Assembly: GCF_030464345.1 (NCBI RefSeq)
Contig: NZ_VCYH01000001.1
Span: 556,107-620,106 of the forward strand
Length of the DNA stretch: 64,000 bases
Source: Methanoculleus frigidifontis
GTDB taxonomy: Archaea; Halobacteriota; Methanomicrobia; Methanomicrobiales; Methanoculleaceae
Direction: 5' to 3'
Each line of letters begins with the position of its first letter. Position 1 is the first letter of the stretch. A model generated the notes under the pieces. That model had not been told where the DNA came from. It worked only from the letters and a program-made list of their open reading frames with translations, and searched no databases. This document shows positions 7,755 through 15,937 of this stretch, in pieces. The translations under genes and the position numbers were made by a program.

Positions 7755-10700
7755 ATGACACCGTTCCCTGACGCTTCCGCCGAACTCGGGCCTGCCCCCC
7801 AAATCCTCGACCTCCTTGATGAGGGCGCGCTGCTGATCGGTCATAAGAACCGTATTGTCTGGATCAACAAAGCACTCCAGCACTGCCTTGAGGTCGACCG
7901 GGACGCTTTCTGCGGTAGCGATGCCGGGGAGTTCGCGAACAGGTTTCTTCTGCCCCGGATCGTCGAAGAGGAGTGCAGAGGGGCGATCTCGGCATCGCTC
8001 CGCGACCGTTCGAATCTCCACGCCCTTGCCTGCACCATCATGACCGCAGACGGCAGGGAGCGGAGGATCCGCGTCTCCAGCATGACCGGAGAGGATAATC
8101 GCATGCGGCTCGTCCGCCTGCAGGATCTTCCCGGACCCGGCGCCGAGCAGGAGATGCTGGCAACTATCCTCTCCTACCTGCCGGAGACGGTGAACATCCT
8201 GGATAGGGATCTCCGGTACGTCTACGTGGACAGGGGTTTCGCCCGCCAGCTCGGCCGCGAACCGCACGAGATGGCGGGAAAGACCTGGGAGGAGCTCGGG
8301 TTCTCGGCGGAAGGGGCAGGCCCGTACTTCGAGAAGGTCAAAGAGGTCTTCGCCACCGGACGAGGGGTGCGGGGAGAGGTCCGCCATGCCGTCATCCGGG
8401 ATGTCGAGTACAGCGAGTACATCGCGGTCCCGATCCCCGGGCCCTCAGGCAGCGTCGAGCGCGTCCTGACGGTCTCGCGCGATATCACCGACCGTAAACG
8501 GGCGGAACGGGAACTGGCGCACAAGCACGAGCTCCTGCAGACGATCATCGATACAATCCCGGTGATGATCACGATCTATGATCCGAACCTGAAGACGTTC
8601 CGGTTCAACCGCGCGCTCCGGGAGACGCTGGGCTGGACGGAGGAGGACGCAACCGGCGGCGATTTCATGGCGTTATGCTATCCGGACCCCGGGTACCGGG
8701 AGATGGTCGGCCGGTTCATGCAGTCGCTGGAACCGGGGTGGCGGGACTTTGTGCTGACCGCAAAGGACGGTTCCCGCGTCGAGAGCTCGTGGGCGAACAT
8801 CCGTCTCTCCGACGACACGCAGGTGGGGATCGGCATCGATATCCGGGAGCGTACTGCGGGAGAGCGGGCGCTCCGGGAGAGCGAAGAGCGGTTCCGCGGC
8901 ATCTACGAGAGAGCCGGGATCGGTATTGCTCTCGTGGGGCTGGACGGCATGATCCTCGATGGCAACCCGGCCCTCCATCAGATGCTCGGGTATCGCCCGG
9001 ACACACTCCACGGCAGGCATTTTGCCGATATCACCTTCCCGGACGACCTGCCGGAAGACACGGCGCTCATGGCGTCGCTCGTTGCCGGAGGGATCGACAC
9101 CTACCGGATAGAGAAACGCTACGTGGCAGCAGACGGGCAGATCCTCTGGGGAATGCTGACGGCGTCGCTCATCCGGGACGAAGACGGGAGCCCGCAGTCG
9201 GTTATCGGCATGGTCGAGAACATCACCGACCGAAAAAGGATGGAGGACGCCCTCCGGGAGAGCGAGGAGCGCTACCGTTCCCTTGTCGAGGTCTTGCCGG
9301 ATGCCGTCGTCGTGCACCGGTATGACGGCACCATCGTGTACGTGAATCCCGCCGGTGTCCAGATTGCGGGTGGGAGAGGGCCTGAAGAGATCGTGGGCAG
9401 ATCGATTTATACGTTCGTCCACCCCGAGTACCGTGATCTCGTCGCCAACCGGATCCGCCGGATCCTGGAGGAGGGCACAGCTATCCCGGTATTCGAACAG
9501 GTGCTCCTGACCACCGTAGGCCAGACCATCTGGGTCGAGATCACGGCGACCCCCATACTCTACCAGGGCGAGCCGTCTATTATGGTGGTTTACCGGGATA
9601 TCACCGAACGGAAACAGGCAGAAGAAGCCCTCTTCCTTGCAAAGGAGTACAATCGGGCCCTTATCGAGGCGAGCATCGATCCGTTCGTCACCATCGATCC
9701 CGAAGGCAGGGTAACCGATGTGAACGCCGCTACCGAGAAGGTGACCGGCTACTCCCGCGAGGAACTGATCGGGACGGATGTTTCCGGGTATACCACCGAC
9801 CCTGACCGGGCACGTGCAGGAATCCGGAAGGTCTTTGTAGACGGCGAGCTCCGCGACTACCCACTGGAGATCCGGCACCGCGACGGGGGAGCTACGCCCG
9901 CCCTTTTCAATGCCGCCGTCTACCGGGACGCGCAGGGGCAGGTGGCCGGCATCTTTGCGGCGGCGCGGGACATCACCGAGCGCAAACAGGCGGAGGCAGC
10001 GCTCCGGGAGCAGGCCGACGAGCTCGGTCGGGTGAACCGGGAACTTGACGCGGCGCACCGGGAGGCGAACCTGTACCTCGATATCCTCACCCACGACGTG
10101 CGGAACGCAAACAACGTCTCCACGATGTATGCCGATCTGCTGCTCGGCCTGCTTGCAGGCGAGCCGAAGGCCTACGCACAGAAACTGCACGAGAGTATCT
10201 GGCGGAGCACCGAGATTCTCAGAAACGTCGCAGCCATCCGCCGGATCCACCAGGAATCGGCCGAGCTATCGCCGGTGGACCTCGACGCCGTCATACGGGA
10301 AGAGATCGGGACGTTTCCGGCGGCGTCGATCCGCTACGACGGCCGGCCGGTTCTGGTCAGCGCGGACGGGCTCCTCTCGATGGTCTTTACGAACCTGATC
10401 GGGAACGCCGTCAAGTTCGGCGGCCCGGACGTCCGGATAACCGTCCGTGTGGAAGACCGGGACGGCGAGGTGCTGGTCTCGGTCGAGGACACCGGCCCCG
10501 GCATCCCGGACGAGGTGAAAGGTGTGCTCTTCCGCCGGTTCGAGCGGGGGCTCGGGCACGGGAGAGGCGAAGGTCTGGGGCTCTATATCGTCCGGACGCT
10601 CATTGAGCGCTACGGCGGGACGGTCTGGATCGAGGATCGGGTGCCCGGAAAACCGGGAGAAGGAGCGGCGTTCCGGTTCACCCTGGTCCGGGCGCTGCAG

Positions 10701-12083
10701 GACGAGGCGGCAGCCGTACGGACGAATCCCGGACCGCGCGAGGGGAACCGGGCAGAGAGCCATGCTCCGGCATGCGGGGATCTCCGCGCGTTCGCCGAAC
10801 TCGTGACGGATGCGGTTCTCGTCGCGGAAGATGCCGGAGACCTCCGGGAGGCCAATCATGCGGCCTCTGCCCTGCTCGGATATACCCGTGAGGAGCTGCT
10901 GCAGCGGCCGGTCTCTGCCCTCTGTAGAGATCGGGAGGCAGGCCGCGAGTTCTGGCAGGAGTTCCTGAAAAGAGGCGCACTGCAGGGCGAATGCGAGCTC
11001 CTCCGGAAGGACGGCACCACAATCAACGTGGAATATAGCGCTGCGGCACGGATAGCGCCCGGTATCCACGTGGTCGCCATCCGGCCTGTCCCCGGGCAGA
11101 CGGAGATGGAGGGGATGCTGCAGTTCGAGCGCGATCAGCTCCTCTCGATCTTCGACGGCCTCGAGGAGATCGTCTACGTCGCCGACCCCGCAACCCATGA
11201 GATCCTGTATGCAAACCCCTTCTTCACAAAAGCGCTCGGGAGGGACGTCGTCGGCGGGATATGTTACCGCGAGTTCCAGGGGCTTGCGGCGCCGTGCCCG
11301 TTCTGCACCAACGAGATCATCCTGCGGCAGAAGCCGCAGCCCTACCGGTGGGAGTACTACAACCCGGTTCTCGACGTCCACCTGGATATCGTCGACCGGA
11401 TCATCAGGTGGCCCGACGGCCGGGACGTGCGGCTCGAGGTCGCGATCGATATCACCGAGCGGAAACGAGCCGAACGTGCCCTGCAGGAGAGTGAAGGGCA
11501 GTTCCGGGCGCTCCTCGACGCGACGCCCGAAGGCACGCTCCTCATCGACCGGGACGGCACCATCCTTGCCCTGAACGAGGCGATGGCAGCACGGTTCGGG
11601 AAGAGTGCGGAAGATCTCCGCGAAACATGCGTATACGACCTCTTCCCGCCCGATCTGGCCGCAGCCCGGAAGAGGCAGGTTGACGAGGCCTTTGCCTCGG
11701 CGAGGCCGAACCGGCTTACCGACGAGTACGCGGGGAGGTTCTTTGATGTCATCCTCTTCCCGATTCGGAGCGCAGACGGGCAGGTTAAGCGGCTCGCGGT
11801 CATCTCCTCCGACGTCACCGACCGAAAGCAGGTCGAGGAGATCCGGCGGGAGGCATTCGACCGGATCGAGCGGAACATGGAGCAGTTTGCGATCCTCGGC
11901 GATCATGTCCGCCACCCGCTCCAGGTCCTACTCGCCCGGGCGGATCTGATGGACGATCCGGAGACGGCGGAGAAGATCCGCGAGCAGGTCAGGCGGATCA
12001 ACGGGTATATCAAAGACCTCGACCAGGGCTGGATCGAGTCCCGGAAGATCCGGGAGTTTCTACTGCGGAATGAGCTGGTGTAG
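7755..12083 (+). CDS. Large multi-PAS sensor histidine kinase with extra C-terminal sensory/DHp module
   Basis: 1442 residues, no membrane segments, so a cytoplasmic sensor. In order: a degenerate PAS (about 14-75), five PAS/PAC repeats (about 135-755, each ending in an ITDRK/ITERK PAC motif), a dimerisation domain with phosphoacceptor His780 in THDVRNAN, an HATPase_c domain (N-box NLIGNAVKFGG, DTGPGIPDEVK, GEGLGLYIV), then three further PAS units (about 1010-1360) and a second DHp-like helix region (DHVRHPLQVL, about 1370-1442) without its own ATPase. GGAG at 7743-7746 supports the ATG at 7755. The kinase core is in the middle, as if two signalling proteins were fused. No response regulator gene lies nearby. 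The N-terminal PAS resembles that of the kinase at 19618. Confidence 0.9.
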   Translation: MTPFPDASAELGPAPQILDLLDEGALLIGHKNRIVWINKALQHCLEVDRDAFCGSDAGEFANRFLLPRIVEEECRGAISASLRDRSNLHALACTIMTADGRERRIRVSSMTGEDNRMRLVRLQDLPGPGAEQEMLATILSYLPETVNILDRDLRYVYVDRGFARQLGREPHEMAGKTWEELGFSAEGAGPYFEKVKEVFATGRGVRGEVRHAVIRDVEYSEYIAVPIPGPSGSVERVLTVSRDITDRKRAERELAHKHELLQTIIDTIPVMITIYDPNLKTFRFNRALRETLGWTEEDATGGDFMALCYPDPGYREMVGRFMQSLEPGWRDFVLTAKDGSRVESSWANIRLSDDTQVGIGIDIRERTAGERALRESEERFRGIYERAGIGIALVGLDGMILDGNPALHQMLGYRPDTLHGRHFADITFPDDLPEDTALMASLVAGGIDTYRIEKRYVAADGQILWGMLTASLIRDEDGSPQSVIGMVENITDRKRMEDALRESEERYRSLVEVLPDAVVVHRYDGTIVYVNPAGVQIAGGRGPEEIVGRSIYTFVHPEYRDLVANRIRRILEEGTAIPVFEQVLLTTVGQTIWVEITATPILYQGEPSIMVVYRDITERKQAEEALFLAKEYNRALIEASIDPFVTIDPEGRVTDVNAATEKVTGYSREELIGTDVSGYTTDPDRARAGIRKVFVDGELRDYPLEIRHRDGGATPALFNAAVYRDAQGQVAGIFAAARDITERKQAEAALREQADELGRVNRELDAAHREANLYLDILTHDVRNANNVSTMYADLLLGLLAGEPKAYAQKLHESIWRSTEILRNVAAIRRIHQESAELSPVDLDAVIREEIGTFPAASIRYDGRPVLVSADGLLSMVFTNLIGNAVKFGGPDVRITVRVEDRDGEVLVSVEDTGPGIPDEVKGVLFRRFERGLGHGRGEGLGLYIVRTLIERYGGTVWIEDRVPGKPGEGAAFRFTLVRALQDEAAAVRTNPGPREGNRAESHAPACGDLRAFAELVTDAVLVAEDAGDLREANHAASALLGYTREELLQRPVSALCRDREAGREFWQEFLKRGALQGECELLRKDGTTINVEYSAAARIAPGIHVVAIRPVPGQTEMEGMLQFERDQLLSIFDGLEEIVYVADPATHEILYANPFFTKALGRDVVGGICYREFQGLAAPCPFCTNEIILRQKPQPYRWEYYNPVLDVHLDIVDRIIRWPDGRDVRLEVAIDITERKRAERALQESEGQFRALLDATPEGTLLIDRDGTILALNEAMAARFGKSAEDLRETCVYDLFPPDLAAARKRQVDEAFASARPNRLTDEYAGRFFDVILFPIRSADGQVKRLAVISSDVTDRKQVEEIRREAFDRIERNMEQFAILGDHVRHPLQVLLARADLMDDPETAEKIREQVRRINGYIKDLDQGWIESRKIREFLLRNELV

Positions 12084-12563
12084 GGGCAATGCGGCCGGGG
12101 TGACCCTGGAAGAGCGGGTGCTGCTGGATAGGCGGCGGGGGGGTGAAACCACCCTCCCCCCACCTCAAAAAAGCCTGAATCGGCGTTCTTTTCCGGTTTT
12201 GCCGCCTATTTCGGATCCCAGGTTCCGGCATTCCAGAAAACCGCAGGATCTCGCCCTGATTCAAGTAATACGGCAGAATCCGAGGGTTATATCGACGATA
12301 TCAGCCGAGGTAATTATTGGAGGATGTCTGGCATGGCCCGGCCCGGGATCGGCCGTCTGCGGGCTTCTGTGAGGGCATATTTTCGGCGAAAATACGAGTA
12401 TTTAAGGGTTGCTGAACCCGCCGGGCCGATTGCAGGTGCATCCCGGTTCCGGCCTCAGGATGCCGCCCCGCTGCGAGAGCGAGGCGATAGCGGGCATGGG
12501 CGATCAGGAGACTTTTCCGGAGAGGAACGATAAAAATCTCCCCTCCGGCCTCTCCCCGACGAA
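12084..12563. other. Intergenic region holding repeat copy A
   Basis: Between the kinase and the converging methyltransferase gene I see only the dispersed repeat (12192-12418) and GC-rich flanks. No credible gene is present. Confidence 0.5.
12192..12418 (+). repeat. Dispersed repeat of about 230 bp, copy A
   Basis: This intergenic sequence aligns along its length with the reverse complement of 51579-51817, with the best block being GCCCGGCCCGGGATCG ... GGGCTTCTGTGAGGG near 12335-12375. It ends in a TATA-like TATTTAAG followed by GTTGCTGAACC. A short frame starting MSGMARP runs through the core, but substitutions between the copies are not concentrated at third codon positions. It could be a MITE-like element or a non-coding repeat. 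Confidence 0.65.
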
Positions 12564-13310
12564 TCAGCGGTTTCTCAGAATGAAGAACGCGTAGCCGTAC
12601 TCGTCACTATGCTCCCGGTGCACCGCGATCTCCCGCTCCGAGAACGCGACGAACGCTTCCGCGTCTGGATTGCCGGCAGCCGCCTTCTTCAGGTCGGGCA
12701 GCCGGCTGAGAAGCGGCGTATAGTAGTTCTCCCACCACGCGGCGTCGGGGAGCGGGAAGGTCGCGACGACCTCGTAGCCGGCGTTTTCAGCTATTGCACA
12801 GGTCTCCGGGACGGTCGTTATTGCCGGGTAGCAGTCGTTCCAGAACGCCACCGCCTCCGGCGAGGGCTGATCGGTGAACCAGACCGCTTCGCTGAGACAG
12901 AAGTAGCCGCCCGGCCGGAGAAGCCGCTTCCATGACCTGAGTCCCGCTTCGAACCCCACGATGAAGATGGAGCTCTCCGCCCAGAGGACGTCGAAGGCTG
13001 CATCCGGGAAAGGCAGGTCGTCCATGGACGCTCTCACCGTCGTGATCCGATCGCCCACCCCGGCCGCTTCCGCCTTCCGGGCGAGGTCGTCCAGGTACGG
13101 CTGGTGGATGTCGACGGCGGTGAGATGGCAGCGTGGGCAGATGCGGCCGAGCTCGATCGTCTGCATCCCTGCTCCGCACCCGATGTCCAGGACCTCCGGG
13201 CGGTCAGGGAGATTGTTCAGCATCGAGAACGCTTTATTCGTACACTCGTTGCTGCCCGGCCCCTGGCGGGGCAGCCCCTCGTGCATGGTGAAGAGAAATG
13301 AAATATCCAT
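12564..13310 (-). CDS. Class I SAM-dependent methyltransferase
   Basis: A 248-residue protein with a Rossmann methyltransferase fold. The SAM-binding motif I is VLDIGCGAGMQT (about residues 40-51), the acidic loop is AVDIHQP, and the motif near 112 (FDVLWAESSIF) plus LLRPGGYF follow at the expected spacing. The closest relatives are UbiE/MenG-like and small-molecule methyltransferases; the substrate cannot be told from sequence. The N-terminal MHEGLPRQGPGSNECT segment is a typical lid region of this subfamily. It is divergent from the broken peroxiredoxin gene. Confidence 0.85.
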   Translation of the reverse strand: MDISFLFTMHEGLPRQGPGSNECTNKAFSMLNNLPDRPEVLDIGCGAGMQTIELGRICPRCHLTAVDIHQPYLDDLARKAEAAGVGDRITTVRASMDDLPFPDAAFDVLWAESSIFIVGFEAGLRSWKRLLRPGGYFCLSEAVWFTDQPSPEAVAFWNDCYPAITTVPETCAIAENAGYEVVATFPLPDAAWWENYYTPLLSRLPDLKKAAAGNPDAEAFVAFSEREIAVHREHSDEYGYAFFILRNR

Positions 13311-13473
13311 TCCGGTTACTGCGTCGTCTGATCTGATAAAGAGACGGGTTTACAGGGCGGGCTGTATCCGGCAATGCAGACCTGGCCGAACCGCCCTGCA
13401 GCGCCTCGCACCTCCCGGCACCCTTGTATCCTCACCGGCGATAGCCACTGGTACGTCAGATCTCTCGACCGGC

Positions 13474-13885
13474 ATGCCGGCGCCCGACTTCTGCCTCCAG
13501 GACACAGACGAGCAGACGGTCTGCCTCGCGGACCTCCGGGGCGCCTACGCGGTCGTCTCCTTCTATTGCTATGGCGGCGTTCTCCAGCCGGAACGCTTCG
13601 GTCCTCGGCATCAGCCCGGACTCGACCGCCAGCCACCGGCGCTTCGCCGAAAAGCATGACCTCTCGGTCCGCCTCCTCTCCGATCCCGATCACGTGGTGA
13701 TCGCGGCATACGGTGCCCGGGTCACGAAGAAGCTCTACGGCAGGGAGTACATGGGCGTCGAGCGGAGCACCTTCATCATCGATCCCGCGGGGAAGGCCGC
13801 CGCCGTATGGCGGAAGGTAAAGGGGCATGCGGCCGAGGTGATTGCAGCGCTCTCTGCCCTCACGGCAGCGGGCGCCGATCGATAG
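13474..13885 (+). pseudogene. Peroxiredoxin (Bcp/PrxQ type) that has lost the catalytic cysteine segment
   Basis: The first part reads MPAPDFCLQDTDEQTVCLADLRGAYAVVSFY, the usual start of a Bcp-type peroxiredoxin. In the family the next residues are the PRDNTPGCT-E loop with the peroxidatic Cys. Here that loop and about 20 residues are absent, and the rest resumes in another frame from 13571 (RNASVLGISPDS, FAEKHDL, LLSDP, GVERSTFIIDP). So there is a deletion that is not a multiple of three. The N-terminal start is also weak. The product should be inactive as a thiol peroxidase. Confidence 0.75.
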
Positions 13886-13915
13886 GAGCGTTCTCCACGG
13901 ACCGGCTCTCCGCTC

Positions 13916-14893
13916 TCACGGCGCCGGAGGGGCAGTGCGGGCGAGCACCCCGGGGTTCACCACATTCTCCGGGCTGCCGGCCGCGAACCGCTCGATGTTC
14001 CGCACGGTGATGAACGTGCACTCGTCCATCGACTCCTCGGTCAGGAACGCGATGTGGGGCGTCAGGATGACGTTGTCGAGCTGCCGGAGCGGGCTTTCCG
14101 CAGGGAGCGGTTCGTGTTCGAAGACGTCGAGGCCGGCCCCACCGAGATGCCCGGTCCGCAGCGCCTCGACGAGCGCTCCTTCGTCGACCACCCGGCCGCG
14201 TGCGGTGTTGATCAGGATGGCGCCGGGCTTCATCCGGGCGAGTTCCCGCGCCCCGATCATCCGTTCGGTTGAGGCTGTCAGGGGGACGTGGAGCGTGAGG
14301 ATCTCGGATTCGGCGAGCAGCGTGGAGAGGTCGACGAACTCGAGCCCGAGTCGCGCCGCCCGTTCGGGACTCGGGTGCCGTGTAGTCGAGAGAACCCGCA
14401 TGCCGAACCCGTGGGCGATCTGGACGACGCGTCTCCCGATATCGCCCGTGCCGATGACCCCGATGGTCATGCCCATCAGCTGGTGGCCGCAGTACTCCCG
14501 CCAGTCATAGTCTCCCTCCCGGAGCCGGGCATCGGCAAGCCGGACCCGCCGCAGCAGGGCGAGGGCGTAGGCGAAGACGAACTCGGCCACCGCCTCGAAC
14601 GCGTAGGCAGGAACGTTCGCGACGGCGACGCCTGCACGGGTTGCCGCGTCGAGATCGATATGGTCGTATCCGGTCTGCCAGACCGCGACCATCCGCAGGC
14701 GCTCCGCGCCTGCGAAGGCGGCGGCATCCATCCCGTACCGCCCGACGACCACGACATCCGCATCGCGGATACGGTCTCGGAACGCGGCGTCGTCGGCCGG
14801 GTAGGTCTCGAAGACCTCGACTTCCCCGAGGCGGCCAAGCCGGCGGCGGTGGTCTTCGGTCAGGAAGATCGGGTCGGCGACGACGATCTTCAT
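13916..14893 (-). CDS. D-isomer-specific 2-hydroxyacid dehydrogenase
   Basis: A 325-residue NAD-dependent dehydrogenase of the SerA/LdhA/phosphoglycerate dehydrogenase superfamily. It shows the nucleotide-binding GVIGTGDIG (about 145-153) and the catalytic triad: Arg232 in NTARGRVVDE, Glu261 in FEHEPLP and His280 in LTPHIAF. Family members reduce 2-keto acids to D-2-hydroxyacids or the reverse; the exact substrate is open. The C-terminal ACT domain typical of SerA is absent. The ATG overlaps the stop of the YHS gene upstream (ATGA), so the two form a coupled pair. Confidence 0.88.
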   Translation of the reverse strand: MKIVVADPIFLTEDHRRRLGRLGEVEVFETYPADDAAFRDRIRDADVVVVGRYGMDAAAFAGAERLRMVAVWQTGYDHIDLDAATRAGVAVANVPAYAFEAVAEFVFAYALALLRRVRLADARLREGDYDWREYCGHQLMGMTIGVIGTGDIGRRVVQIAHGFGMRVLSTTRHPSPERAARLGLEFVDLSTLLAESEILTLHVPLTASTERMIGARELARMKPGAILINTARGRVVDEGALVEALRTGHLGGAGLDVFEHEPLPAESPLRQLDNVILTPHIAFLTEESMDECTFITVRNIERFAAGSPENVVNPGVLARTAPPAP

Positions 14894-15048
14894 GCTTCCA
14901 TCCCCCGCAGGTACATCCCGGGGTTTTCGTCGAACTTCTTCTTGCAGGCGAGGCTGCAGAACGAGTATGTCCTGCCCTGATACTCGCTCGTGAACCTGAC
15001 GTCGCGCTCGTCAAGCTCCATGCCGCAGACCGGGTCTTTTACCATCAT
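14890..15048 (-). CDS. Small YHS-domain metal-binding protein
   Basis: A 52-residue protein not covered by usual length cut-offs. It begins MMVKDPVCGMELDE and contains the YHS pattern: DPVCGM, then YSFCSLACKKKFDENPGMYL. The cysteines at positions 8, 31 and 35 are those expected to bind a metal; such domains accompany copper and other heavy-metal handling proteins. AGGTGA lies 6 bases before the first ATG. The stop overlaps the start of the dehydrogenase gene. It could deliver or sense metal, but the link to the dehydrogenase is unexplained. Confidence 0.85.
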   Translation of the reverse strand: MMVKDPVCGMELDERDVRFTSEYQGRTYSFCSLACKKKFDENPGMYLRGMEA

Positions 15049-15310
15049 GATCCGTCACCTCACGCCCTGGAGGGGCAGGTGTCACGGCCGTTTCTGCAGT
15101 GGTGCCTGCACCACGTCCCCCCCGCGGTAGAGACAGCCGGATCCGCTCCCGTATCCGGCAGCTGGGGGTCCGGCCCTGGGCGTGCAGATCGCCGGTCTGC
15201 ACGATATACTTTTTCCCGGATAACCGAAAGAGAGAGCCGAAAGCGGCTCGCTCACGCCGGCAGGCGCATTTCAGCATTATTCTCTACCCGAACGCAGAGG
15301 GAGACTTTCC

Positions 15311-15409
15311 ATGAAAGCATGGTATCTTCTGCTGGTGCTGGCGCTCGCGGCACCGGTCACGGCGGATCTGCGGGCTCGCCGCGAAGGTGCGCACCCGGCC
15401 GAGTCGTAG
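15311..15409 (+). pseudogene. Orphan signal-peptide start of a lost secreted protein
   Basis: The 32-residue frame opens with a textbook signal peptide (MKAWYLLLVLALAAPVTA) and then runs into sequence that reads, on the other strand, as type III restriction-subunit remnant, stopping at TAG. The junction near 15366-15388 therefore joins the 5' end of a secreted-protein gene to a restriction-modification relic. It is probably not functional. Confidence 0.5.
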
Positions 15410-15722
15410 AGGAAGGAGTCGACGGGGACGTCCGCATACAGCCCCGCAAAATGCTCCTCCACGATCTGCAGCGACGTGTAGACGCCCTCCTTGACGGCGA
15501 TCGACGGCACCACGATGACGAACTTGGTAAACCCGTAGCGCCGGTTCAGCTCGAAGATCGTCCCGCAGGTAGACGTAGGTCTTCCCGGGCGCCGGAGTCG
15601 AGGGTTCCGGATGGGGACAGGCCACCCATGAGCTGGACTGCATGCAGGTTCCGCAGCACCTCGTCGTCCGTAAGCGTCAGCAGGTTGCCGCCGCCGGGTT
15701 CGAAGTGCAGCCTTGCGGCCAT
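15388..15722 (-). pseudogene. res: Type III restriction enzyme Res subunit, decayed N-terminal fragment
   Basis: Starting at ATG 15722 (AGGGGGAT just before it) the frame reads MAARLHFEP, then jumps to NLLTLTDDEVLRNLHAVQL, as in Res N-termini but with the intervening residues deleted. A frameshift leads to GKTYVYL, the end of a Walker A region, and another restores IFELNRRYGFTKFVIVVPSIAV ... EEHFAGLYADVP ... SFLYDS, which is strongly Res-like. The remaining helicase and nuclease parts are missing. Restriction activity is surely lost. Confidence 0.8.
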
Positions 15723-15742
15723 ATCCCCCTGTCCATGCGCCG

Positions 15743-15937
15743 CTACAGGCTCCGTATGGTCGCCAGGCCATGCCGGCGCAGGATGGCGGCGAGGTTGGTC
15801 TTCACCACGTCGTCGGCAAAAGTGCTGTCACGGAAGACACAGGCTGTAGCGCCGCATGCCACGCGGCAATACCAGCGCAGCGGCTCGGCGTCGTCCCGGC
15901 CGAGAAGCACCTACGCAGGATCGATGGAGCCCGGCTC
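15743..15937 (-). pseudogene. Out-of-frame C-terminal tail of the Mod gene
   Basis: Downstream of the Mod stop, other frames read LRWYCRV and then VFRDSTFADDVVKTNLAAIL, resembling the C-terminal end of type III Mod proteins, and stop at 15743, about 20 bases before the Res start. This suggests the Mod gene was once longer and was cut by frameshifts or a deletion near 15938. Confidence 0.5.

Noticed and set aside
8673..10250. Long antisense frames through the kinase genes (for example 525 and 549 residues on the minus strand)
   Set aside because: They mirror the high-GC codon bias of the sense PAS kinase and show no family features.
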